This document shows positions 30,301 to 39,800 of a stretch of 64,000 bases of DNA, in pieces. The notes beneath the pieces are model-generated. The model had not been told where the DNA came from. It ran no database searches and saw only the letters and a program-made list of their open reading frames with translations. The position numbers and the translations under genes were made by a program. Positions within the stretch are counted from its first letter, which is position 1. Each line of letters starts with the position of its first letter. This stretch comes from a virus. The DNA lies in IMG/VR virus record IMGVR_UViG_3300025626_000015, positions 1-64,000 of that record. One strand, given 5' to 3'.

Positions 30301-31089
30301 GAAAAAATAACTGGATTATTAATACAACCAAATTTATTAGAACGAAGTAAAGATAGTACAAATACAGGATATATTGAAAAGTTTAATGAAACATATAATA
30401 CTACTTTAATTGTTTCAACTGATACAAAAAATATAACGTCATCATATCATGTTATCGATTCAGATTTAATTATAAACTCTGAAACTGCATCTGTTATAAG
30501 TGCAGAAAATATTGATAATTATACTGGATTTTTAACTAGTAGTACTTCATATACATCAACACCATATTCATATGATATAGTTTATCGTTATAATGGTGCA
30601 TGGGTAACAGGATCAACTCCATATTGGACTTCTGAAGCAACTCTTCCGACTATCACCGGATCAAGAATATCTGAAATATTTAAAACAATGATTAAATCTT
30701 CTAGTATTAGTATGGAAGGATATGGTTCTAGCACATATGGATCTTCTACATATGGTAGTGATGCAAGTTCTGGAGTTATAAGATATTTTAATTTAACTAG
30801 TTCATTTGCAGAAGTACAAGATTTTTTACCAATTGGAACTGAGAATCATAGATATAATGGATGTAAATTAATAGGTAAAGATTTTAATATAGAGCCATCT
30901 AGATTTACTGGAGATTTTAAAACAGTTGATGGCGGACCTGTAGTAGAATTCACAGATGTTAATTCAAATCAAATAACGATTAGTACTCCAAGTAATGAAG
31001 GTAATTTTGTAGTAGAAAAGATACGAGAAAGAAAACAACGAAAGAAAAAACGAAAATCTGGAGAAGAACCAGAAGAGTTTTTTAAGTAA
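27400..31089 (+). CDS. large tail protein with LamG-like domain (1229 aa)
   Basis: The longest protein of the window. The N-terminal 500 residues are unassigned. Residues 480-560 (MLGHHFDILYTYIRYLSKIY, NQLLYNVAKQFGWNLSEGSQ, NNLPLLLKSKGTKRSIRAML) resemble the phage P2 gpI/tail-tip-like helical region that docks on the baseplate. Residues 615-790 form a concanavalin/LamG-like sandwich (AVELRFRTDNVLKNPSVPST, GQLTLGGTTGGSRLYGQLQE, LRFWSSSLN). The C-terminus is basic. It probably links baseplate to receptor-binding fibres. The LamG part is fairly clear, the rest is inferred. Confidence 0.65.
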   Translation: MLKQYSNIDQILNSKESLSAKRLPNVDYELLDYPDYRISYAPVLNTTSNQKTEFHIYSNNSWITGNHSIQSNNISPQIPNVTFPIPVLDINLYHEFESLGITGGNFRIVLNFFENLIGSYDNQYLKVSEISPDRTEIKLSLIDNTNQSALTQLVNFIDDVNQTQLNDNIINPNVTETYLLNFSQNNCIQFVNSVVVGSNLYVKLLKPLPVDIDLKFKCWVVQEKKLPYIDTVEITPESLLSTLTTLSGPNWQANTNAANISTETDLKSWNDLLGSSIQTSQQIIDSYFSGSLSGIDLNIDYSDFNNFIFYSSAAERLANFRYKLGLIETYTSQSVVISNINSAVSTTNANDYTQLKTNLISGFDEFENYLYYESSSLLFTHDQYNSYDVTVSELTGSYVQPAPKNNSTKPYSLMSVTSSNFITWYDSLYTSASLYDSFNTNILTNGIPEFIRFDSDNSDMSVFVNMLGHHFDILYTYIRYLSKIYDRDEHPKRGVPNQLLYNVAKQFGWNLSEGSQGSDLWEYLFGTNEQGIPITGSLSVGDPAVSKRDTTYSIWRRIVNNLPLLLKSKGTKRSIRAMLSCYGIPQSLISINEYGGPRIERAPIYETQEFNYALDLINNAAGTVTVNYTKPIQAVELRFRTDNVLKNPSVPSTMNLFSIGGNDVTIDFNSGTLGTIRVNTTASGLIDCFDGEYLNTLLRSGSNGSLEILAQKSKYGKIISTVSASITGSFPDTGQLTLGGTTGGSRLYGQLQELRFWSSSLNIAPFSNHTKAPGAYDGNVDTYEELVARFPLNEKVNHSVTSSLQGVEPNYSRISASFNSWSTAEPYNSQEETYYYDAISVGNDTLDDNKIRLEDNKLISTLSPDSRAEQSQYDKAPLDSAKLGIFYSPQTMINEDIIAQLGFVDLEDYIGDPADQDSRSYPALEKFSETYWKKYSDKNNINEFLRIFSLFDLSFFSQIEQLLPARVEKITGLLIQPNLLERSKDSTNTGYIEKFNETYNTTLIVSTDTKNITSSYHVIDSDLIINSETASVISAENIDNYTGFLTSSTSYTSTPYSYDIVYRYNGAWVTGSTPYWTSEATLPTITGSRISEIFKTMIKSSSISMEGYGSSTYGSSTYGSDASSGVIRYFNLTSSFAEVQDFLPIGTENHRYNGCKLIGKDFNIEPSRFTGDFKTVDGGPVVEFTDVNSNQITISTPSNEGNFVVEKIRERKQRKKKRKSGEEPEEFFK

Positions 31090-31115
31090 AAAATAACAAA
31101 AATTTTATATGATAA

Positions 31116-31123
31116 TATTTATT
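31116..31123 (+). promoter_or_regulatory. TATTTATT, variant of the late element
   Basis: One mismatch to TATTTATA, 20 bases before the ATG at 31144, followed by AAAAGGT. Confidence 0.45.
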
Positions 31124-31143
31124 AAAAATAAAAGGTACATACA

Positions 31144-31818
31144 ATGGGATATTTAAATAATAGTACAATTACAGTAGATGCTATTTTAACTAAAAAAGGA
31201 AGAGAGTTATTAGCAGCTGGTAGTTCTGACTTTAATATTACTCAGTTTGCATTAGGCGACGATGAAGTTGATTATGGATTATGGAATATTAATCATCCAT
31301 TAGGATCAAGTTACTATGGAGTATTGATAGAAAATATGCCATTAGTAGAAGCAATACCTGATGAAACTCAAGCATTAAAATATAAATTAGTTACATTACC
31401 AAAACAATCAACAAGAATACCAGTAATAACAGTTGGAAATCCTTCGATTACATTACAGTCGGCTGGAGATACTGCAGTTATAACTCCAAATACAAGTAAT
31501 TTTGCTTCTGGAAATTCGACTTTTGGATATACTGCTATTTTAGCAGATAATACAATTGCAGACATTAGCGTTGTTCAACCATTAGCTAATCCAGGTACGT
31601 TACCAACTACCCCAACATTAATTGGTAATAGCACAGACGCACAAAGTGTTGCAGTAGCAGGATTTGCATTTCAAATTACTGCAAAGAATTTATTAGAAGA
31701 TAAAACAACGACAGTTAGTATTATCGCAAATGAAACTGGTGGAAGTACTACAGTTAATGTAACTGTTAATAAACAAACAATTGCTAGCAATGTAGCAACT
31801 AGTAATGTTAGTTTTTAA
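31144..31818 (+). CDS. tail structural protein with Ig-like C-terminal part
   Basis: 224 residues. The N-terminal half (GYLNNSTITVDAILTKKGRE, LLAAGSSDFNITQFALGDDE, VDYGLWNINHP) is a pattern I recognise from baseplate/tail proteins of marine T4-like phages. The C-terminal half has an Ig/BIG-like strand layout (FQITAKNLLEDKTTTVSIIA, NETGGSTTVNVTVNKQ). It has its own promoter-like element, so it starts a new tail transcript. Function is probably structural, without a T4 counterpart. Confidence 0.6.
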   Translation: MGYLNNSTITVDAILTKKGRELLAAGSSDFNITQFALGDDEVDYGLWNINHPLGSSYYGVLIENMPLVEAIPDETQALKYKLVTLPKQSTRIPVITVGNPSITLQSAGDTAVITPNTSNFASGNSTFGYTAILADNTIADISVVQPLANPGTLPTTPTLIGNSTDAQSVAVAGFAFQITAKNLLEDKTTTVSIIANETGGSTTVNVTVNKQTIASNVATSNVSF

Positions 31819-31835
31819 AACATAGAGTTAAAAAA

Positions 31836-33017
31836 ATGAAAATAATTGAAAATTTAAAAAAATTACCAAATCAAAAACAAACTGCAGAAAATGCGCCACA
31901 AGGAATACAACCAGCAGCCGGACCACCTGCTACAACTACGGTTAATGTTTCTGGGCAGACATATTCTAGATTTAATACTAGTGAAGATGTTGTAAATCAA
32001 CAAAAAGAATTAGTAACAGCTGGATTATGGAGTGGAGGCACTGGTACATTAACTACATTTTTTACATCTTCTGTACAAACAGTATCACAAAAAAGACATT
32101 ATATCGATGTTTTAAACGCAGCACCGGATGTTGAAACTAGAGCAACTCAATTTGCGTTAGCATTTGGTCACGCAGAAGGAAGTGGATCTTCTAAATTAGG
32201 AACTTTGGAAAGTCCTTCATCTCAAGCAGTATATTCTCAATACAAACAACTATTATTAAATAAAACATCTAATAGGTTTGTTACAGCTGGATCAGGTAGT
32301 ACTGATTATATTTATGCTGTAAATATTGAAAGAGCTAGACAAAAAGAAAATATAGATTTTGGTAATTGGGAAATTCCATTACAAAATGTAACAGCACATA
32401 GTTCAAATGCATCTGGTAGTGTTACAGTTGGAACATCTAGAATTACATTAATAGATGATTCATCTATTATTCCAGGCGGAACGACTACAGAATCTGGAGT
32501 TGTATATAATATAGTATCAGGAAGTGTTGATAATGGAGTACATAACTCAACAAATCCTGTTTATTATGGATTATTTTATCCATTGCATGGAGTAATGATT
32601 TTAGACGGAAAAATGTTAGATCAACAATTAGGATTTCAAACTAATTTATCTGCATCAAATTCTGCTACTGCCGAAGGAAATAATCATTTTTTATTATTTA
32701 ACTCAATATCAGGATCAGCTGCTGCTGCTGGTGGAAATGTTGGATTTGAAGCAAGAAATGAGCAAGAAATTACAAGTACTCATTATTTTGTAAGAGTTAA
32801 AAATGGAAGTTTTAATTTTTCAAATAATCCATCTTTCGTAACTGGATCTGCAGGAGATTTAAAAAATTCATCATTTGTTGGAAATCCAAAGTCGTATATA
32901 ACAACGGTTGGATTATATAATGATTCAAATCAATTATTAGCTGTAGCTAAATTAAGTAAGCCGTTATTAAAATCATTTTCTAGAGAAGCGTTATTACGTG
33001 TGAAATTAGATTTTTAA
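31836..33017 (+). CDS. tail structural protein with shared C-terminal module
   Basis: 393 residues. The N-terminal tag KIIENLKKLPNQKQ resembles the tag at 26002. The centre (KRHYIDVLNAAPDVETRATQ, FALAFGHAEGSGSS) looks like a conserved core of this protein type. The C-terminal about 70 residues (SYITTVGLYNDSNQLLAVAK, LSKPLLKSFSREALLRVKLD) match the C-terminus of the protein at 33080 in pattern (YITT-GLYND--QLL---K---P-K). The module may anchor both proteins to the same baseplate site. Followed by a strong terminator. Structural role inferred. Confidence 0.6.
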   Translation: MKIIENLKKLPNQKQTAENAPQGIQPAAGPPATTTVNVSGQTYSRFNTSEDVVNQQKELVTAGLWSGGTGTLTTFFTSSVQTVSQKRHYIDVLNAAPDVETRATQFALAFGHAEGSGSSKLGTLESPSSQAVYSQYKQLLLNKTSNRFVTAGSGSTDYIYAVNIERARQKENIDFGNWEIPLQNVTAHSSNASGSVTVGTSRITLIDDSSIIPGGTTTESGVVYNIVSGSVDNGVHNSTNPVYYGLFYPLHGVMILDGKMLDQQLGFQTNLSASNSATAEGNNHFLLFNSISGSAAAAGGNVGFEARNEQEITSTHYFVRVKNGSFNFSNNPSFVTGSAGDLKNSSFVGNPKSYITTVGLYNDSNQLLAVAKLSKPLLKSFSREALLRVKLDF

Positions 33018-33037
33018 AAAACATCATTGAATTTAAG

Positions 33038-33073
33038 CCCGTTATATTTATATTAAAGATATAACGGGTTTTT
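33038..33073 (+). terminator. rho-independent terminator containing a TATTTATA element
   Basis: CCCGTTATAT (33038-33047) pairs perfectly with ATATAACGGG (33059-33068), then TTTTT (33069-33073). The left arm and loop hold an exact TATTTATA (33045-33052). Confidence 0.85.
33045..33052 (+). promoter_or_regulatory. TATTTATA element inside a terminator hairpin
   Basis: Exact copy 27 bases before the ATG at 33080. It is positioned so that termination of the upstream transcript and initiation of the downstream one use the same 36 bases. Confidence 0.5.
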
Positions 33074-33079
33074 ACTAGT

Positions 33080-34672
33080 ATGAGCAATCAAAATTCAGAC
33101 ATAACTACATATTACGGTGCCCCACCTACAGTATTAAAAAAGATCGATCCAACTGATTATAAAGTTAATCTATTTGAAGCTAATAAAACTTTTTCATTTA
33201 CATCTGCTTCTGCTGAATCTAATAATTTTTTACCATTATTAGGAATTTATCAAAAAATATTGCCAAATGTTTCAGCTTCATCATTTACATCTCCATTAAA
33301 TTCAGATGGATCCTATCAATTTCAAACATATTATTCGATTAATCATTTATTCTATCAATATAAAAATGAACCTACAAAAACGTATGGTCCAACTGATTTA
33401 AACAAAATATCAAAATTTTTATATCAATCTGCATCTGTTTTTAGTATACCACAAATTAAATTTGGAGAAGGAATAAAACCTGATTCATTTACTTATGTTT
33501 CTAGTTCTGGATTAACATTAAATTCAGATCGATTTGGTAATATATTTGATACCTCAATTAATACTGGATCGTTTCCTTTAAATGAAATATTTTATGAAGG
33601 ATTCAATGAATATTTTGATTTAACAAAAATTTCATATACAAATTATAATAATTTAAAATTTGAAAATGGTGTATCTACAACTACGGGTCAACAATTACCA
33701 ATTGGATTATCAGCTAGATTTACAGGATCTAGTTATATTGAAACAAATTTAAATGGATATTATGATAGAGATCATGATTATTCTATATCATTTTATATAA
33801 AACCAAATTCTTCACAATTTGGAAATGGACAATTAATATTAGGTAAAACAACAATTGTTAGTAGTCAACAATATCCATTTAAAATCGAATTATCAGGATC
33901 TGGTAATTTAAAATTTACAACACAAGGATCTGAAAATTTAATTGCATCTATAACTTCGTCTGTTATTAGTACAAGTGATTGGAGTCATGTTATATGTCAA
34001 AAAACTGGAAGTAATTTAGAATTATTTACAAACACGGTAAAAAATAGTTCTGGGAGTTTTAATTTTATAAATACCCCTATTGATATATTAACTACATCGT
34101 CTGTTTATATTAATAATGACAATAACTTGTCAATTGGCGGATATCAAGTTGATAATTCCATAGGAGATTCTAAATATTTAAATGCTGATCTAGATGAAAT
34201 TAGAATTTATAATAAATCATTAACACAAGATCAAGTAAATTCATTAGGTAATCGAACAGAAGTTTCAAAACAAATATTACAAACAAATCGTGTTGGTAAT
34301 GTATTTGATAAATCTGGATTTTTTATAATTTCTAGTCCTAATTATCGATATAAAGACTTAATTAATTCAGATTATACTATAACATATAAAAGTACTGTTA
34401 GAAGATATGAACATTCTGTATTTTTAACAATAGATCAAGGCGATTTTAATGCAACTTTAAATCCAACTACTTTATTAGATGATAATATTAATATGAAATC
34501 ATTTGCTACTAGTAGTTTATTTAATCCATATATAACTACTATAGGATTGTATAATGATAAAGGACAGTTGTTAATGATTGGTAAAACTGGTACTCCTATA
34601 AAAAATAGAAATGACATTGATTTAAACTTTCAATTGAAAATAGATTTAGATAAACCTCGAGGAATTTTATAA
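33080..34672 (+). CDS. tail protein with LamG-like domain and shared C-terminal module
   Basis: 530 residues. Residues about 205-390 form a LamG/concanavalin-like sandwich (GLSARFTGSSYIETNLNGYY, DYSISFYIKPNSSQFGNGQL, YLNADLDEIRIYNKSLTQDQ), a pattern of carbohydrate-binding laminin-G folds. The last 70 residues carry the module shared with 31836 (PYITTIGLYNDKGQLLMIGK). The N-terminal 200 residues are unassigned but begin with a Pro-rich tag (APPTVLKKIDPTDYKVNLFE). It probably binds host surface glycans. The stop overlaps the start of the next gene by one base. Confidence 0.65.
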   Translation: MSNQNSDITTYYGAPPTVLKKIDPTDYKVNLFEANKTFSFTSASAESNNFLPLLGIYQKILPNVSASSFTSPLNSDGSYQFQTYYSINHLFYQYKNEPTKTYGPTDLNKISKFLYQSASVFSIPQIKFGEGIKPDSFTYVSSSGLTLNSDRFGNIFDTSINTGSFPLNEIFYEGFNEYFDLTKISYTNYNNLKFENGVSTTTGQQLPIGLSARFTGSSYIETNLNGYYDRDHDYSISFYIKPNSSQFGNGQLILGKTTIVSSQQYPFKIELSGSGNLKFTTQGSENLIASITSSVISTSDWSHVICQKTGSNLELFTNTVKNSSGSFNFINTPIDILTTSSVYINNDNNLSIGGYQVDNSIGDSKYLNADLDEIRIYNKSLTQDQVNSLGNRTEVSKQILQTNRVGNVFDKSGFFIISSPNYRYKDLINSDYTITYKSTVRRYEHSVFLTIDQGDFNATLNPTTLLDDNINMKSFATSSLFNPYITTIGLYNDKGQLLMIGKTGTPIKNRNDIDLNFQLKIDLDKPRGIL

Positions 34673-35217
34673 TGTTAAAATTAAAAAATATATTAAATGA
34701 AATTTCAGAAGACGAAGCTACACGTTTATTAAGTAAAATTAAAAATAAAGAATTAACATTCCTAGGTAGTGGAGATAATGGAAAGGTATATTCTATTAAT
34801 GGCGAAGATTTATTATTTAAGATTACAACTGAACCGGAAGAATTAGCAATTGCTGATGTTATTGTAGGAAGACCAAATGAATTTGATGCATTTATACCAG
34901 TATATTATTCTGACTCACAAAAACGTATGTATATAATGAATCGAGCTAGTGAATTACCTAATAATTTAAAATCAGAATTAGATAGATATTATGAAGATTA
35001 TAAAGAATTTGCTAGAAGTCAAGGTTTAGAAACTAGTATATTTGATTATTTAAATACAGAAGCTTCTAGAAAATATAATCCTAGGATTATTACATTTTTA
35101 CGAGCATTAGAACAACAAGTTAAAAAAACCGGAATAGGCGACATAGAATACTCGTTAGATTTCAGGCCTGAAAATATTATGTCTTGGAATGGTAATCTAG
35201 TTATGATAGACTGGTAA
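34672..35217 (+). CDS. leader-bearing protein kinase-like protein
   Basis: 181 residues. The first ten (MLKLKNILNE) are a copy of the capsid-targeting leader, with cut L-N-E|I, far from the main cargo cluster. The rest has a minimal protein-kinase-like fold: Gly loop LGSGDNGKVY (31-40), Lys50 in LLFKI, a catalytic-loop-like LDFRPENIM (162-170; Asp163, Asn168), and a terminal VMIDW (Asp180), equivalent to the metal-binding DFG. The C-lobe is drastically shortened and ends right at the DFG-equivalent. It may phosphorylate or otherwise modify a host target when injected. Kinase-like motifs are clear. Activity is unproven. Confidence 0.65.
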   Translation: MLKLKNILNEISEDEATRLLSKIKNKELTFLGSGDNGKVYSINGEDLLFKITTEPEELAIADVIVGRPNEFDAFIPVYYSDSQKRMYIMNRASELPNNLKSELDRYYEDYKEFARSQGLETSIFDYLNTEASRKYNPRIITFLRALEQQVKKTGIGDIEYSLDFRPENIMSWNGNLVMIDW

Positions 35218-35226
35218 AGGAAAGTT

Positions 35227-35715
35227 ATGAAGAATCATTGGCACTCTAATAATAAACAACGCCAAGCAGCGTATAAATATGGATATCGTTCTGGATTAGA
35301 ACTAAAGGTTGCAGATCAAATTAAAGAAGCAAAATATCCTGTAAATTATGAAACTGAAACATTAAAATATATTGTTCCGCAAAAAAATTCAAAATATACA
35401 CCAGATTTTATTTTTACTAAAAAAGATGGTAAAACGATGTATATTGAAACAAAAGGACGTTGGACTAGTACTGATAGACAAAAAATGAAAAATATATTAG
35501 CTTCAAATCCAGATATTGATTTAAGAATAATATTTCAAAATCCTAATCAAAAAATTTCAAAAGGATCTAAAACAACATATGAAGCATATGCTATGAAAAT
35601 TGGTATCGTATATGTTGCAAAAAAAGATATACCATTAGAATGGTTAAATGAGTGTTGTAAAATAGATGAAGCACCAAAAAAAATAAAAATTTTAAATGAT
35701 TGGTTGGATAATTGA
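35227..35715 (+). CDS. T7 endonuclease I-like Holliday junction resolvase
   Basis: 162 residues with the full catalytic pattern of T7 gp3: YRSGLELKVADQ (Glu25), KYTPDFIF (Asp60), MYIETKGRW (Glu74, Lys76). In T7 endonuclease I the active site is E20, D55, E65 and K67, so the spacing matches well. It would resolve branched DNA before packaging, the job done in T4 by gp49. It is preceded by AAAGGA and sits between the kinase-like gene and the primase. Confident. Confidence 0.85.
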   Translation: MKNHWHSNNKQRQAAYKYGYRSGLELKVADQIKEAKYPVNYETETLKYIVPQKNSKYTPDFIFTKKDGKTMYIETKGRWTSTDRQKMKNILASNPDIDLRIIFQNPNQKISKGSKTTYEAYAMKIGIVYVAKKDIPLEWLNECCKIDEAPKKIKILNDWLDN

Positions 35716-35881
35716 AAAATAATCATTATTTTCTTTATGTAAGTTAATAAAAGATGAAATCGTTTAATATAATGTATATTATTAAATGATGATTCGTTAG
35801 ACCGATTATATTGTGTCTAACCTATATAATATAATAACCAATCCTTTTGATCTTTCAGTAAATTTTATTATAATAAATTAT
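35716..35881. other. intergenic region with hairpins upstream of primase
   Basis: About 166 bases without a gene. A 7-bp hairpin, GTTAGAC (35796-35802) with GTCTAAC (35815-35821), and a looser AT-rich inverted repeat around 35762-35790 are visible. A weak termination hairpin follows the resolvase stop. The longer primase frame from 35813 covers part of it and is probably not translated. Confidence 0.4.
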
Positions 35882-36823
35882 ATGAAGAACCTAAAATTAC
35901 TTCAATTATTAGAATCTGTATTAGGTAAAGGTAAACAAACTTCTGGAAATAATATTGCATTTTTTTCACCATTTGTATCTCATTATAAACCTAAATTAGA
36001 AATTGACTTAAATACAACATCTGAAGGACAAAATGCATGGCATTGTTGGATATCTGATAAAAAAGGTAGATCTATACATTCGTTATTTAAACAGTTAAAA
36101 TTATCAAAAGAAAAATTTGATAAACTTAGTCGTATAATAGAAGTAACTAAATATAGAAATAATTCTGTAGAAAAAATTGAATATTCATTAGAATTACCAA
36201 CTGAATATCAACCATTATGGATAAAAAAGAATACTCCAGATTATCGTAATGCAATACATTATTTAAAAAATCGTGGAATAAATATATTTGATATTATACG
36301 ATATAGAATAGGATATGCTGATGCTGGTCAATATTCTGGAAAAATAATAATTCCTAGTTATGATATAAATGGTCAATTGAATTATTTTGTTTCTCGAGCA
36401 TATTATATAAATGATCCTCATAAACATAAAAATCCTCAAATATCAAAAGACATAATTGGTTTTGAAATGTTAATTAATTGGAATGAGCCAATTGTATTAT
36501 GTGAAGGGGCCTTTGATGCTATTACAATTAAAAGAAACGCTATACCATTATTTGGAAAACTTATACAACCTACACTTCAAAAGAAAATTATACAAGAGCA
36601 TGTAACTGATATATACATATGTTTAGATCCAGACGCTATAACAAATGCAATTAATATTGCAGAAAAATTTATGGCCGAAGGATTAAATGTTTATTTTATC
36701 GAATTAAATGACTTAGACCCTAATGAATTAGGATATAAAAAAATTACAGAACAAATTCAAGACACATATAAATTCTCTTTCGAACGAATGATGGAATTAA
36801 AAATGAATACATTATGGAAATAA
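35882..36823 (+). CDS. DnaG-type DNA primase with TOPRIM domain
   Basis: I start it at ATG 35882 (MKNLKLLQLLESVLGK). The upstream ATG 35813 adds a hydrophobic 23 residues over an intergenic hairpin. The N-terminal part (NAWHCWISDKKGRSIHSLFK) keeps the shape of the primase zinc-ribbon domain but lacks most of its Cys/His ligands. The TOPRIM core is clear: PIVLCEGAFDAITIKRNAIP (Glu208) and IYICLDPDAI (Asp249, Asp251). It resembles T4 gp61 in role and makes RNA primers for lagging-strand synthesis. Its stop overlaps the start of the next gene by 10 bases. Confidence 0.75.
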   Translation: MKNLKLLQLLESVLGKGKQTSGNNIAFFSPFVSHYKPKLEIDLNTTSEGQNAWHCWISDKKGRSIHSLFKQLKLSKEKFDKLSRIIEVTKYRNNSVEKIEYSLELPTEYQPLWIKKNTPDYRNAIHYLKNRGINIFDIIRYRIGYADAGQYSGKIIIPSYDINGQLNYFVSRAYYINDPHKHKNPQISKDIIGFEMLINWNEPIVLCEGAFDAITIKRNAIPLFGKLIQPTLQKKIIQEHVTDIYICLDPDAITNAINIAEKFMAEGLNVYFIELNDLDPNELGYKKITEQIQDTYKFSFERMMELKMNTLWK

Positions 36824-39800
36824 CCCAACTTAAAAGTAATATTAATAGTGTTGATAAAATATTTCATATTTCTGATATACATATTCGTACATTAAAACGA
36901 CATAAAGAATATCAAGAAGTATTTGATACATTATTTTTACATATTGCTCAACATGCAACCGACTCAAGTATTTGTGTAATAACTGGAGATATAGTACATT
37001 CAAAATTAGATATGTCTCCAGAATTAATTAATATGTTAACAAAGTTTTTTAATGGATTTCATATACCTACAATTGTTATATTAGGTAATCATGATATGAA
37101 TTTAAATAATTTATATAGATTAGATGCAATATCTCCAATACTAGATGTTATTAATAATGATAATATTCATTTTATTAAAGAAAATGGATTGTTTAGTTTT
37201 GCAAATGTTGTATTTAATCATATGGCAGTAGATGTTGCTCCAAAAGATTATATTCAAGCAAAAGACTTTGATGCTCATTACAAAATAGCTTTACATCACG
37301 GAGCTGTACATAATGCTAAAACTGATATAGGATTTCAAATTTCAAATGAACATGTTACTACTGATTTATTTGAAGGACATGACTTAACATTACTAGGCGA
37401 TATACATAAGCCTGCACAGTTTTTAAACAACGAAAAAACTATTGGATATCCTGGATCACTAATACAACAAAACCACGGAGAAGCACTTGATCATGGCATA
37501 TTAGTATGGGATCTTCCAGATCGTACATCAGAATTCATAGAAATACAAAATGATTATGGATATGTTACTTTTGAAGTAGAAAATGCAAAAATTAAAAAAT
37601 CTCCACATAGAGTACCTGCAAAACCTAGAGTCAGAATTAAATTTACTGATACAGATGCATCTGATATTAAAAAATTAATAGCAACTATACGTAAAAAATA
37701 TAAAGTTCAAGACGTATCGATACAACGTACTGCAAATCATATTGAAAGTAATAAAAATGGATCTATTGCAATAGGTAATGTTCGAGATGTAGAACATCAA
37801 AATAACTTAATAACAAATTTTATAAACGAAAATTATCCAGATGCAAATAAAAAAGAATTAGATGCAATTAGGCATATTAATAGAACTATAAATTCTAAAC
37901 TACCGGTTTTAGAATCAGTTAGAAATGTAACATGGTATCCAGTTTCTTTTGAGTTTGATAATATGTTTTCATATGGAGAGAAAAATAAAGTAGATTTTTC
38001 TAAATTATCTGATGTTATAGGATTATTTGCTGCAAATGCATCTGGTAAATCATCTTTATTAGATGCTATAATATATACAATATTTGATAAATGTAGTAAA
38101 ACAAGTAAATCAAAAGAAGTTTTAAATAATAAAAAATCTGGATTTAAAGGTATCTTTAAATTTAAGTTAAATGATAAATTATATACAATTGAAAGAGAAG
38201 GAGTAACATTAAAACATGGTCATGTTAAAGTTAATGTTAACTTTTATAACGAAGATGCAAATTTAAATGGTGAAGAAAGAAGTGATACAAATAAAAGTAT
38301 AAGACGATATTTAGGAACATATGATGATTTTATTTTAACTGCATTTTCATTACAAGCTGATAATAATAATTTTATAGAAAAATCACAAAGAGAAAGAAAA
38401 GATTTATTGTCACAATTTTTAGACACTACAGTGTTTGAACAATTATATCATTTAGCATCAGAAGAAATAAAAGAAACAGCTGGAAAATTAAAAGCATATA
38501 AAAAAATAGATTTTGGTTCTATTATAAAAGAGTCTGATGATATTATTATTGAAAATCAAGATACTATAATAGAATTAGAAAAAAATGATAATGATTTACA
38601 AAATTCTAGAAATAATATACAAAATCAAATTGTTGAATTAATTGAATCAAAACAACCAATGTCATATGATGGACCAGATATTTCTGATTTAGAAAAAACA
38701 GAAAATCAATTAATTGATAATATAGAAAATATAGAAATATCTATAGAAGAATTAGAAGAAAAAATTGATTTGTTAAATGAAGAATCATTTGAATCAATAT
38801 CCATCGACCAATTAAATTTACAAAAAAATAAAAAAGAAATATTAAATAAAGATATAAAAATTGTAACAAAAGAGCTTACACAATTAGAACAACTAATTAA
38901 AATACAGCAACAAAAAATAGATCATCTATTAACACATGAATATGATCATACATGTAAATATTGTATTTCTAATATATTTGTTAAAGAAGCAGAAGAAGCA
39001 AAAATAGAATTACCAAAAAATAAAAAATTAGCAGATATTGCATTTACAAAACAATTTGACTTACAAACAAATCGTGATATAATTCAAGATACAATTTTAA
39101 AATATCAAGAACAAATAGACTTATCTAATAAATTAGAAAAATTTGAATTGCAATTACAAGTACTAGAAAGTGATTTACAAACAAAAGAATCTGAATTAGA
39201 AACAACTAATGAGCGTCAAGAATTATTTAAAAAGAATGAAACTGCTATTATTCATAATAAATCTATAGATGAAAAAATTAAAATAAAAAAGAATTTAATA
39301 ACTGATATTGTAAATACTTTAAAAACTATTACTAATAAAGTTAAATCAAATCATGGTGAAATAGAAGTTGCAAAAACTAAAAAGAAAACAGCTTTAGAAC
39401 AATTAGAAACATATAAACAATTAGAAACTGAATATAAAGCATATGAATATTATTTACAGTCTGTAAAAAGAGATGGTGTTCCATATGAATTAATTAAAAA
39501 AGCACTGCCTAAAATAGAAACTGAAATAAATAATGTTTTAGATCAAGTTGTTGATTTTAATATGGTATTAAATACAGATGGTAGAAATATTAATGGCTAT
39601 ATAATATATGATGAAGATAATTTCTGGCCATTAGAATTAACATCTGGAATGGAAAGATTTATTTCTTCGTTAGCAATCCGTGTAGCATTAATTAACGTAT
39701 CAGCTTTACCTAGACCTAATTTTATTGCAATTGATGAAGGATGGGGTAGTTTAGATAGAGAACATATTTCTTCTGTAACAAATTTGTTTGAATATTTTAG

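Noticed and set aside
35813-35881. Longer start for the primase
   Set aside because: It would code across a hairpin and give a hydrophobic extension not expected in a primase. ATG 35882 is more plausible.
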